A stretch of 64,000 nt of DNA from Cercospora beticola (taxonomy: Eukaryota; Ascomycota; Dothideomycetes; Mycosphaerellales; Mycosphaerellaceae): NCBI RefSeq assembly GCF_033473495.1, contig NC_088936.1:186001-250000 (forward strand), given 5' to 3'. The position numbers and the translations under genes were made by a program. Shown here in pieces: positions 11,157-21,049 of the stretch. How positions within the stretch are numbered: the first letter of the stretch is position 1; every line of letters begins with the position of its first letter. The notes beneath the pieces are model-generated. The model was not told the DNA's origin. It saw only the letters and a list, made by a program, of their open reading frames with translations, and searched no databases.

Positions 11157-13226
11157 TCAATTTGCTCTCGTAGGAGAATCCTGCCTCTCCTCAATGCCCA
11201 GCTCTTTGATGAACAAATCAGCAGCCCGCTCACCAATCACGAACGCCGTGCCACCAGTATTCGCTCCCACATTCTCTGGCGGGATCGACAAATCAGCCAA
11301 CTTAAGATTTTCCAGGCCGTGAACACTCAGCTTCTCGTCAACAACGCCATTTTTCTCCTTCGGAGCCATCTTGCACGTTCCGAGCGAATGCCAAGTCGTC
11401 GACAAAATCTCTCGGACCCTCTGTTCAATCGCCTTGTTATCTTCCTCGGAGTACTCAATCCTCTCATCACCCTTCGCAATCGGTCCATCGGCCTTCTCAA
11501 CGACGGCAGCTTTCGAGCCTTCTGGGAAGCGTGGATGCGTCATGGCGAGCTCGCCGCGGAAAATTGGCATGCGGCGCCACATCTCCCGTGAGAGTTTGTA
11601 GGCCCAGATGTGTTTCTTCACATCGTTATCGCCTTGGTCTTTGAGCCAGCCGGTCTCGAAATCGGGACGATCAGCCATCGTCTTGCCGGTGATGTGGATG
11701 TGGCCGCGGCTGAAGGGGTAGCCCGTCCAGTTGGCTTGAGAGACGTACTCTGCATCATCGGGCAGCATGCTGTGGTCGCCGTAAAAGCTGGAGAATGTTA
11801 GCCATGTCAATGTTTGAGAGCGACAGTGTCGTACCAGTTGTAGAGAGCGAGGATCATCAAAGGACGGTCTGGGACGTCCTTGAAATCTCGATCCCAAGCC
11901 TTTCGAAACTCTGGTCCCAGCGCGTCGACCTCTTCTTCAGTAGGACGGAACTTTCCCTCTACGAATCATCAGCTGCCAATCGACCTCGAGACAAGAGAAG
12001 GTACTCACGTCCGTCCATTGCGTTGGTACCAAGCAACTCATCGTTCATCCTAATGGCTTCTTCAATGTTGAACCTTCCGTCCTGGAAGCCGTTGATGCAC
12101 TCTCTCGGCGCGAGGTTCGTTCGGTATGACCACAATGAGAGATGATGATCTTGGTAGTCCGATCCAACACCTGGAAGATCTTCGACAACTTCCACGCCAG
12201 CCTTCTTTAAGACCTCAGCGCCGCCGACTCCGGATCTCTCCAAGATACCTGGCGTAGCATTCGCACCGGCAGAGACGATGACCATCTTTCGTGCCTTCAC
12301 GACCCTAGGAGATACGTATCCGATATCGAGGTACTCTGGATTCGCCATAAACTTCGGGTTGGTCTGGTACTCCACGCCAGTTGCTTTTTTGCCATCGAAC
12401 ATAACACGCAACACCTGCTTCTCGGTCAAAACGTGCAAGTTCGGGTACTCGTTTCCTTGCAACTTTGGATGCAAGTACCGATGTGCAGCGTCTTGGCGTC
12501 TGCCATTCGGTCCAACATATCTGTAGTATCGCTCTACAGCATTATTATTGTCCAGATTCTGAAGATCTTGAACTTCTGGATATCCAAGCGCTGCTGCAGA
12601 TTCGACGAAGGCGTTTTCGGAGCGAGAGCAGGTGTAAGTGCCCTTGGATACATTGATGGGTCCGCTGTCGCCGTGACGGTCTTTGTCGCCTTTGCCATGG
12701 TAGGTTTCGAGCTTGAGAGCCAAATGTCAGAATATGGAAGACGTGAGGATAACACGACGTACCTTCTTCAAGAATGGCAGCATCTCATCTGCGCTCCAAC
12801 CGGGACACTTCCAGCTGTCGAAGTCGCTTCGCTGGGCTCGAGTGTATACCATCCAGTTCATTGCACTTCCGCCACCGAGTGTTCCACCCGAAGGCACGAT
12901 GGGCTTCCGGCCTGCCAGTTGCTCCGACTCATTGCCATGCCAGAATAGAGTGATCTTGCTCGTTGGAAAGAGGTTGCGTGGGTACAGAGCTGGATGAACG
13001 ACCTCGGGCATGCCATAATTGTTTGGTCCTTGTTCGATCACGAGGATTTTAAGGTTCTTGTCTGCTTCGGCGAGACGTCCTGCTACGACACAGCCCGCGA
13101 GACCGCCTGAAAGGATTGTTAGCCCTCGTGCATGGGAACATGGAGGAGATTCGAGAACGACTTACCTCCTGCGATGATCACGTCCACGTCATTGAGGTCG
13201 CTAGGTAGTTTCGTGTGGTACGGCAT
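11157..13226 (-). CDS. GMC oxidoreductase, alcohol (methanol) oxidase type
   Basis: CDS is complement(join(11157..11787,11835..11958,12009..12711,12763..13106,13166..13226)), 620 aa. All four introns (47-59 bp) have GT/AG ends, and joining them restores continuous homology. The FAD-binding GGGLAGC lies at residues 20-26, following IIA. The GMC signature GGTLGGGSAMNWMVYTR comes next. The C-terminal domain has STTWHSLGTCKMAP (catalytic His) and NVGANTGGTAF (second active-site residue). Motif order and the YPFSRGHIHIT block resemble methylotrophic-yeast AOX/MOX. Reaction: short or aromatic primary alcohol plus O2 to aldehyde plus H2O2. Methanol oxidases end in a peroxisomal signal, but this one ends in Thr-Arg-Ala-Asn, which is not a PTS1. 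No signal peptide is seen either, so it may be cytosolic. Confidence 0.88.
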
Positions 13227-15300
13227 TTTGATCGATGCAACTCCAATGCTCTGTGAGATTTCTCGATGGTTTCACAACACAATAGCAAAAGCTTGATCAA
13301 CTCATCAAACATGCATACGTGCAGACACAACACAATTAATACCGACTGCACGACCATAACCGACCATCGCGAGGCAGAACGTCATGTTCCTGAACGGCAA
13401 AATGGAAAGACAACAACCCCTCATGCTTTGCAATGCTTGATCATCCTGCTGCTCACTGTTGTAGACAGATCTGTGGGATGAACACACAGATCGCGATGTT
13501 GGTACGACAGGAGGCTGTCTCGAGTGGTGTTCTCAAAGCGGGCAGAGCTCCATGCTTTGCATATGCATATGCACCCCGCAGAGCCGCGTGTGCGAGGGAG
13601 CTTTGTAGCTTGCCACATGCGAAAGCTACGTGCAGGAGTTAAAAGCGAATGTGATATGACGCAGCGTGGGATGCTGGTGAGGGCGGATGTAACCGAGATC
13701 TTGGGCAGATGGCCATCGAGGTGGTAAATGATATCCGGGAATTGGCATCGAATTGATCAATGGTTGATCGGCACTACCCTTACTGCATGCACGATTGTTA
13801 GCACACGTGTGAGAAAACGTATATCTATAGGCTGACGGTGTAGATATCGATCAGACTTATTGCTGGAGCATAGTCTTCGTCCACTAAAGCATGCGATACA
13901 ATGTCTCATGGCTCCTCGGCTCAGTGATCAACTCCAACTCATACGTTCAGCCCGACATGCAAACGGTGCAAGCCAGAATGCACTGGAAAGCCGCAAACAA
14001 GTCATAGAAGCGTTATCTTTGCAGGTGACTATCGTTAAGAGTCCCGGCTATACGTACGCCTCGGTGATACGAGCAAGCATGACATGCCCCACTGGAAGAC
14101 AAAATGCATATCGCCCCGCATGGCAAAACAGATCCGCCATGGTCTTCAAGCAACGCGCAATCGCCACCACTCACAAGTTCTTGTCTCTAACTCAATCGTT
14201 GACGGGACTGCCGCTGATGTTCTCAACACATGTGAACCACGCAATTTACGAGCATACCGTTAGGCCATGAGAGATTGCTAAAGGACCGCTTATCAACAGG
14301 GGTATATCAATTCTGACATCTATTGCTGATAATGGGAAAGAGACTCGATTGCCTTTGCCTTGTAATTGTGGTCTCCAAAGTGTCCAGCAAAAAGCAAATA
14401 TTCAACAGCATAAGGTTGCATCCACATCCAGGTCAAAGATCTGCATACACAGGCCTTAAGCTCAACTGAATCTGCCGACTTGCCCTCGACGCCTGGCCAA
14501 CAAACGACTTACAAGGATACCGTTACGCAATGGAATGTCATTGAAGCGGACAGCGCCAGGACCGTATATAAAGGTTGACCTTTGGCTCTGATGGTGACCT
14601 TGGTTGTTTCGTTCGATCATGCAGAAAGTTGATGTCGAGAATATGTCGGACAAGAAGCAAAACAGGCGTCCGTGGCGCTCGGTCATCATCTTGCTCCAGC
14701 GCCACAGATGGAAGTAAGCTTAGTTCGCTATCAACCAGCGGCTGAGCCAGGGTTGTAAGATCCTTGACACCTGATCAACAGGCGATTTGTAAGGCTACCG
14801 CTGCACCACGGAAGATCGTTGTGTATTGAACTGAATTCTTTGTAAATATTTCCTGACTGGTGTGCTGATGCAGAGAGGTAAGTGGACTATGAGGGCACTC
14901 ACGACTGCTGGTGGCCCACAGTGATTTGGTTGGAAAGGCCAAGCAAGGCGTTCGGTTGTGCAGCTCGGTTTGAGGCGACGCATCTGATCAAATTCAACAC
15001 GAGGAAGTGGCAGCTTGCAGTCCGCTGCGAGCTACCGATGGACAGCAAAGTAGAGTACCATGAGACATAGTGTGCTGTGTCCCTGGTCGAGAGCACGTCC
15101 CTTCGGTTGAATGTATCTCGACCCCATGCAGCTTACTCAAAGCATTCTGCCTCGCGAAGGGACATAGGCGCGCAATCAAGGTTGCGGCAAGAGAGTTCTC
15201 ACTGATCTGGCGCTGTGCGCGACTTTCTGTTCTGCTGTCCGCAAATGGGCGGGTTATCTTCGTCCGTAAATGTACAACCTGTCTGGTATCTGAAAGGAGT
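13227..15300. other. 2.1-kb intergenic region without a supported gene
   Basis: It contains many short open frames (for example 13860-14270 plus, 14462-14689 minus) with no recognisable motif, no splice-joinable series and no repeats. A TATATAAAGG-like string lies near 14566-14575, with no convincing gene attached. Confidence 0.4.
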
Positions 15301-16320
15301 CTACCCATTTCTCCTCACTGCCCTCCCAGCAGCTCTCGCACCACCTCCCGGCGGCTTCTTTACCACCATCCACATCATGATCGTCGTCGCCAAACTCAAC
15401 GAGAACCATGTGAAGATGTATTGTGTATGATTGTTCCTCAAGTTAACCTCAGGCGGCCTCCCAATCGGTATACCCTTCTCCGTTCTCCTGTACGTCTCCA
15501 ACAAATCATTTTTCATCGTCTCTTCAATCCATACTGGCTGACTGCCACTATGCTCCGCCATTTGCTTCACATCTGGGAAATGCCACACGCCCTCCTGTGG
15601 TACATTGTCCGGGGTAAACATATTCTTCTTCCAAGGCTCCCTCAGTAGACCTTGCACCACGACTTCACCAGTCGGCAGTCCCTCCGGCCTCTTCGCCTGC
15701 GAAGCTTTGTCCTTGGGAATCCAACCTCTGCATACCAGGATCGTGCTTCCTTCACCCTGGTCTTCTCGAACCAATGGCGTAATGACCAAGTACCCGTCTT
15801 CTCCATCTAATAGTCTCGGCCCGATCAACATCTCCCTCGAATGATCAAACTTTCCCCTCGCGTACACCCTTCGGTAGTCGAATTCTTGAATCGCATCGGG
15901 ATCTATCCTCGGAGGAAGAGGAAGCGGATCTCGAATCAACCGATCCTCAAACTTCGCGATGAGGTCGGTCTTCCATGTCAGACGCTGGACTTGCCAACAG
16001 CCGAGGATGAAAGCTGTGATTGGAATTGTCGCGAGGAAAGCAAGGCCGTAGAAGTTATGTTTCTTCCCGGCGCGAATGAGAACTGGTGGTGTATCTGCGA
16101 GGCCAACAAAGTTTGGGTCATCGCCAGGTTGATCGTATTTTGTGCTATTGTGTCGGCGTGATTGTCGTTGGTGCTGTTGGCTTCGCTGGCGCGCGGAGCG
16201 GAGGAGCTGAGATGGGGAGGGCGGAGTTTCGCGGCGGTGGAGGCAACGTCTGCAGATCCATTGCGGTGTCAAGGGCTTGGCGTTGGCGAAGGACCGCCAA
16301 AGCAAACGCGAGCGATCCAT
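15301..16320 (-). CDS. SHY1: SURF1/SHY1-like cytochrome c oxidase assembly protein
   Basis: Single exon, 339 aa. The ATG at 16320 begins a long Arg/Ser/Gln-rich leader (residues 1-60) typical of mitochondrial import. The frame is open upstream only to a GTG. Two membrane segments frame the protein: residues about 92-108 (YGLAFLATIPITAFILG) and a C-terminal one near residues 300-322 (TQYIFTWFSLSLATTIMMW). Between them is the intermembrane-space SURF1 domain, with GCWQVQRL, FDHSREMLIGPR and GEVVVQGLLREP. SURF1 proteins help insert heme a into Cox1 during complex IV assembly. Topology and length match the family. The gene stands alone, minus strand. Confidence 0.93.
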   Translation of the reverse strand: MDRSRLLWRSFANAKPLTPQWICRRCLHRRETPPSPSQLLRSARQRSQQHQRQSRRHNSTKYDQPGDDPNFVGLADTPPVLIRAGKKHNFYGLAFLATIPITAFILGCWQVQRLTWKTDLIAKFEDRLIRDPLPLPPRIDPDAIQEFDYRRVYARGKFDHSREMLIGPRLLDGEDGYLVITPLVREDQGEGSTILVCRGWIPKDKASQAKRPEGLPTGEVVVQGLLREPWKKNMFTPDNVPQEGVWHFPDVKQMAEHSGSQPVWIEETMKNDLLETYRRTEKGIPIGRPPEVNLRNNHTQYIFTWFSLSLATTIMMWMVVKKPPGGGARAAGRAVRRNG

Positions 16321-16734
16321 CTTATGTTGGCGATGGAGGAGGACACAATGACATGCTGCACTTCCTGATTCATGAAGTTGATGACGGGCTTGGCTCCGCT
16401 TGCCAAGCCGCGTCAAGTCACTTTCAGTGCCTTGACTTCGTTTGAACAACAACACTTTGAGCAACAACCGATACAAATTTCTATCCACAATCCATGTCTA
16501 CCTCGCATTCTTTCTCTCTCCTGGCTCATAATGACCAACAAGTGCCAGCCTCGCGTCATACAATCAGCTTTCACCCACAAGTACATTCCTGATCCAGCAA
16601 CTCATGCAATCCGTGCAGCCCGTAGCATAACAGCGGTCTCCACCTCCTCATTGAAGTCAAGAGGAGTCCCAAGACTGCTACGCAAATTGCGCTTCTCCAC
16701 GCTCAGATCAACCAGGAACGAACTCTGAGTCAGC
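16321..16734. other. Intergenic spacer between SHY1 and the peptide precursor
   Basis: The 414 bp contain the SHY1 promoter (SHY1 reads left) and the 3' side of the precursor gene. No supported gene. Confidence 0.4.
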
Positions 16735-16737
16735 CTA

Positions 16738-17124
16738 CTCCTCGCCACCCAGCGCCTGCCAGATCATAGGCCACGACTGAATCAGTGCTCCAAGGACAGG
16801 TTCCGGGTCTCGTGCTACCAAGTTGGCAAGATCTCGCTTCTCCTCTCCACCCAGTGCCTGCCACATCATTGGGAAGGAGTTGATGAAGGCTGCAAGAATT
16901 GGGTCCGCTTCGCGCGCGGCAAGTGCATTCAAATCACGCTTCTCTTCGCCACCGAGCGCTTGCCACATCATGGGGAAAGAATTGATGAAGGCCCCAAGGA
17001 TAGGATCGGCGTCCCGCGCGGCCAAGTTGGCGAGATCTCGCTTCTCCTCTCCACCAAGTGCCTGCCACATCATAGGCAACGAGTTGATAAATGCTCCGAG
17101 AATGGGATCCGCTTCGCGTGCTGC
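16738..17124 (-). repeat. Class B peptide repeats, four copies, 102-bp period
   Basis: Copies run 17124-17044 (partial unit), 17043-16942, 16941-16840 and 16839-16738. Each full unit encodes 34 residues: KR, an eight-residue spacer ending in AR or VAR-like sequence, an acidic Pro dipeptide pair, then the 20-residue core. The last copy diverges most (Trp for Phe before PM, Ile for Met). Confidence 0.9.
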
Positions 17125-17127
17125 CTA

Positions 17128-17310
17128 CGCGTCCAGATCGCGCTTCTTGAAACCCATGAACCACTTGCGGGCGGTGTTGCTGATCCAATCACCTAGACCA
17201 GCCTCCGCCTCGCGTCTGAGCATGTCCACGTCCATGTCGCGCTTCTCGAAGCCCATGAACCATTTGCGAGCGGTGCTGCTTATCCAATCGCCCAGTCCGG
17301 CTTCGGCTTC
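17128..17310 (-). repeat. Class A peptide repeats, two copies, 99-bp period
   Basis: Residues 36-68 (17310-17212) and 69-96 (17211-17128) are tandem copies. The cores differ at one position (Ser versus Asn in ISSTAR/ISNTAR) and at the residue before the KR site (Glu versus Lys). The core is amphipathic, with Trp, Phe, Arg and Lys. Confidence 0.9.
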
Positions 17311-17415
17311 ACGTCTGAAGATCTCGAGACTCGCATCGCGACGCGCGATGTCGAATGCAGGAGCCGCGTAGGCAGAGCCAGCAAGGGCAATGGTGGTGAT
17401 CGTGGAGAAACGCAT

Positions 17416-18764
17416 CTTGACAGCGGGCTTGAATGGGTGGTGGTGTTAGGTTGGTTGATTTCGTGATTTTTCTTTGTTGCAGAGCTACCAGAGCTTCTGT
17501 CGCAAACCAGTTGCTGAGGAATGTAAGTGAAGAAAGGAGATGTTGTTGCTGCTTGTGATAAATGGTGAAGCAGACTCTATTTATTTGCCACCTGTATGTA
17601 TACTTCCTCATTTCAAGTTGTGGCTATGGCCATCATGGTCGGTATCTTCGGTATGTTCTCTTTCATTGCCTCCTCTTCGATGTGGTCAGAACTTCGTTTG
17701 GTAGTTGCGGTAACTTCCATCACCGTTGCGACTATCTGGCGCCGAAGAACTGCCTGGGTGGTGTTGGTCCTTGGCATCTAAGTCGGAATGTTCCTGACTG
17801 ACTGTAAGAGGCAGGCACGTGCCGAACCTGTCAATCCAGTTGTCACGAACAAGTATTCGCATCAGTTCGACATTGCAGACAGACTTGATGCTTCCACGAT
17901 TGCGACCGTTCTGAGCATTGGAATCTCATACCTGTGCAGTGGTCCATACTTATACGCATGATCCAACGGCGTCTCCGTGGAGTACCTATAAGACTACATT
18001 AATTTGCAGCCACACTTGGTCCGAAGAGTGTGCTGCGGAGAATCAATTCTTCCAGGTGAAGTACAAGCGCTTGGCAGCAAGCTTGGTCATTCTTCGGGGA
18101 GATCAGCTTACCTTTTGTTGATGCTTAGCATTCTTCCTCGGGCTTTGGCACATGCGGCTACCAGCCCTCCGTGCTACTTGACATAGCAATTTCAATGATG
18201 GTGGTGCCCATGGTCTCGACCATCTTGCCAGACTTGTATCTAGGAAATCTCTCGATTCGCCGCTCTTGGGTGGTACGATGCTAAACACAACAAGCAAGCA
18301 CGACGGCGATTTGAGTTCACGCATGTGAGTTCACCGCGGGACTTGTAATGCCAATAAGTGCCGGATGCAATCAACACAGGTCGTGCTGGCACGTGCGGTG
18401 AGGAATTCGCAGAGATGGGCAGTGCTGTGGTTTCTCCCTTGAGATTTCGGTTAGTGCCGATGGCATCAATCAAACTGTGTCGCGGAGATCAAAGGTACGG
18501 TTTCATGTCCTGAGAACAATGTCTCGTGCTCAGCGGCAATTGCATGGCGCTGATGACACACTAGGTGCTCTTTCTCCAGCTTATTCCTGTCAAATGTGGG
18601 ATTGAGCACACATTTGATGGGAGCACGGACTCAGGTGAAACATGAGATCTTAAAGTGATTCAATGCCAGAGCAGCATCGTGGTCCTTCTGCCCTCTACGC
18701 CGGTCGAATTCGCCGGGCAGAGCTGCTTCAGCAAGGCCAGAAATGGGGGGCGCGACTCACGCCT
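17416..18764. other. 1.35-kb spacer holding the precursor promoter
   Basis: The sequence AAATAAATAG on the minus strand, around 17577-17586, is a plausible TATA element about 165 bp upstream of the precursor ATG. The rest has only short unrecognised frames. Confidence 0.4.
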
Positions 18765-19757
18765 TCACTCGAGGAAGTTGCCACCACTTTCCTTGAGCAT
18801 CATCTGATACTCGGGCACGAACTGCATATACATCACCTCCGGGTTGCCAGTACCCGTCTTCGTGTACGCGGCTTCCTCGTCTCCAACGATTGTCTTCTGC
18901 AGTCCAGAAGATGCTCCCGCCGATCCTGGAGCAATCGCAGCTTCGGTTAGCAGTTGCGTCTAACAAACTCGCTCAAGTGCGATGAAGAATGCAGCTGCCT
19001 CTGCCACGGTGCCGCCGCACGTCAGGAGACCGTGGTTCTTCAGAATAACATTCTTGTGCTTAGGTCCTAGAGCATTTGCAATCCTGGTGCCTTCCTCTTT
19101 TGCAAACACTACGCCGCCAAAACATTCGTACACCGCCAAGTCGTCGTAGAACATGCAGGAATCGGCATAAGAGATCAGCTTCTACCATGGCCCACCTTGA
19201 AAATGCAGGATACTCACCTTGGTTAAGCATGTCAATCGGTTGTCCAAAGTTACTCCAGGCTCTTCCATACGGACTGTGTACGTGACAAGCAGCATTGATG
19301 TCCGGTCGTGCTTTATGTATGGCAGCATGTATGATGAAACCAGCAGCGTTCACTGGTAGATCTGCTCCGCCAATACGGACTCCTTCTTCATTGACATGGA
19401 CCATGTCGGATACTTTGAGAAGGCCGAAGTGTACGGCATATGGATTGATCCAGAAGGTGTTCGTTACGACTGGGTCTAGACACAAGTCAGCGGGATTATG
19501 TATCGTGCACAGGAGACATACATACCTCTCACGCTAATATGTCCGCTGCCGCCATCTGCGAAGCCAAGTTTCGCAAAGATGCGGAATGCTGCTGCCATTT
19601 GCTCGAGTTGCCATTTCCGTTCTTCTGCTTTATCTTCGAATTGGGGTATTCGAGCACGAGATTGTGCTTCGGTTTGCCGCTTGCTATAATTAAGCCCAGT
19701 TTGCACTGTAACTTGGGCGTCAAAGGAAGCCTCTGTGATTGTGGTAGTGGTTGACAT
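18765..19757 (-). pseudogene. Class II aldolase/adducin-domain gene with two lesions
   Basis: The ATG at 19757 opens a clear class II aldolase head: WQLEQMAAAFRIFAKLGFAD, then GGSGHISVR. A good intron 19476..19525 gives DPVVTNTFWINP, followed by ACHVHSPYGRAWS (zinc-ligand His-x-His) and later KNHGLLTCGG (third His). A second intron starts with GTGAGT at 19213. The expected acceptor, which would give NQDSCMFYDDL, reads ATGCCG where ATGCAG is required (about 19164-19169). No other AG keeps the frame. Further on, TAG at 18960-18962 interrupts ALERVC before TQLLTEAA, where CAG is the likely ancestor. The frame then continues to a natural stop at 18765-18767. Family members are metal-dependent sugar-phosphate aldolases or epimerases. 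This copy appears non-functional. Confidence 0.8.
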
Positions 19758-19975
19758 GTCTGTACGACTGGCGTAACCGCAACAGAGAACTTGTTGATCA
19801 ATTTGGTGGAGTAGCAAATGGGTCAGTCGGAGCTGATGGCGACGTGCATGACTCGGTGCATCAATGACCGAGATCGAGATCCTTCACGTACAAGTCGTCC
19901 GCTTGAAGTGCATCGAGAATTGCATGCACATCTTGAAGGTCTTGCGAGGGTATCATTTGTGCCAACTAGCAATGC

Positions 19976-21049
19976 TTATTTCATCAGAAGCGTTCTTCGT
20001 CGCGACCGGCGTCGATACAGTCCTAGCGACACACAAGCAAGCAGCGCAAGAGCTGCCAGTCCGACAACGAGCAAGGGCCGATCGACGAGCCAAAGCACAA
20101 CTGCGACATCGTCTTCGTGCCACGTGCCACCAGGGCTGTGACCGAAGAAAGTGTACTCTTCCGAGTAGAACTCCAATGGCAGGACGCGAACAATGTCTAG
20201 CGACATGACATCAGTATCCGTATCGTGGACGTGAAGATTGAGCTTTATGCAAGCATGAGACTCACCAGCATCAGTTCCCTTCGCCCCTCCTGCAGACCAC
20301 CACTCCTTCACCATGTCACTCGCAAACTGTGGCCCAGTACTCCAAAAGATAGTCACATACGGAAACACCAACCACCTATTCCTCGGCATCAATCTCTTCA
20401 CCATTCTTTCCATCAACGGATGTTTCGCTCGACTGGCCATCAAGTCATTGTTAAGCCCCAAGGGTGTAGCCTTCGGCAGCCATGCAGGCCACCTCAGCAA
20501 AGGCGTCAGGGGTCGCCGACAGGCGATGTCCAAATCCATATAGATACCTCCGAAGTGGTAGAGGATGAAGTATTTGATAGCATCGACGCGTTGGATGGGG
20601 TAGCGGTAGGAGTCGTACGTCGGGAGGAACCAGGGGTAATGCGTTTCGAGCAGGGCGCGGGAGGCGGAGGCGTTCCAGGTTGTGATGGTGAAGTTTGGGT
20701 TGTGAAATTGGCAGAGCTCAGGAGCTTTTGAGCCCATGGAGGGAATGAGGGTGCGGTCAGTATGGGTTTCGTAGAGGTTCTCGAAGAATATGAAGTGGAT
20801 CGCAGGCGGAATGTCGTAGTCGGGGGATGGGGATGGAGGGTAGGAAGTATAGTCGTATTGCAACTTTTGCCGGTCGGCAGTCGATTGCTGCAGTGCTGTG
20901 GTGTACTCAAAGGGGAAGTCGTTGAATGAGATGGATGAAGAGCCAAGGAAGTGGTCGAAAGATATCTGTTTGACGGCCAGATGGAGGAGATACACCAGAT
21001 AGAGAATCGGTACGGCTTTGAAAATGAGTGACAAACGTCGGGACTCCAT
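19976..21049 (-). CDS. Inositol-phosphoceramide mannosyltransferase-like glycosyltransferase (DXD family)
   Basis: CDS is complement(join(19976..20196,20266..21049)), 334 aa. The intron 20197..20265 (GTGAGT...GCTAG) is 69 bp and in frame. An N-terminal membrane anchor spans residues about 11-27. The catalytic core has PPAIHFIFFE, YPIQRVDAIKYFILYHFGG and the DXD motif at YMDLDIACRRPL (Asp172, Asp174), which binds Mn-GDP-mannose in this family. GHSPGGTWH is also typical. A second membrane segment near the C terminus ends in an Arg-rich tail. The closest known types are yeast SUR1/CSH1, which add mannose to inositol phosphoceramide in the Golgi. The acceptor is inferred. The only ATG that fits is 21049; the frame upstream begins with TTG. 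Confidence 0.85.
   Translation of the reverse strand: MESRRLSLIFKAVPILYLVYLLHLAVKQISFDHFLGSSSISFNDFPFEYTTALQQSTADRQKLQYDYTSYPPSPSPDYDIPPAIHFIFFENLYETHTDRTLIPSMGSKAPELCQFHNPNFTITTWNASASRALLETHYPWFLPTYDSYRYPIQRVDAIKYFILYHFGGIYMDLDIACRRPLTPLLRWPAWLPKATPLGLNNDLMASRAKHPLMERMVKRLMPRNRWLVFPYVTIFWSTGPQFASDMVKEWWSAGGAKGTDAGESHACIKLNLHVHDTDTDVMSLDIVRVLPLEFYSEEYTFFGHSPGGTWHEDDVAVVLWLVDRPLLVVGLAALALLACVSLGLYRRRSRRRTLLMK

Larger units (their letters stand above)
16735..17415 (-). pseudogene. Kex2-processed repeat peptide precursor interrupted by TAG
   Basis: The ATG at 17415 starts a signal peptide (about residues 1-18, ending AYA-Ala) and a short pro-region. Two near-identical blocks follow (residues 36-59 and 69-92): EAEA, then GLGDWISSTARKWFMGF, then an acidic or Lys residue and KR. 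TAG at 17125-17127 ends this 96-residue product. The same frame continues without another stop to 16735 and holds four copies of a different peptide of the form ILGAFINSFPMMWQALGGEE, each led by AR plus EADP, DADP or DPEP. The first three copies are followed by KR and the last ends at the stop. Dibasic sites fit Kex2 cleavage. Acidic X-Ala and X-Pro pairs fit Ste13 trimming, as in yeast alpha-factor. Repeat alignment puts Leu (CTT in one copy) opposite the TAG, so one TTG-to-TAG change would explain the break. The upstream 96-residue part may still be functional. No cysteine is present. Confidence 0.75.

Noticed and set aside
13227..15300. Short plus- and minus-strand ORFs as genes
   Set aside because: No motifs, many begin at TTG or GTG, and none join through plausible introns.
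17060..17127. An intron removing the TAG in the precursor (GTAGGC to a GGCAG acceptor, 67 bp)
   Set aside because: The join shifts the frame and destroys all downstream repeats.
16735..17415. Calling the repeat precursor the mating alpha-pheromone gene
   Set aside because: Processing logic is similar, but filamentous ascomycete alpha-pheromones are short, usually Cys- and Trp-containing repeats of one kind. Here there are two long cysteine-free classes.
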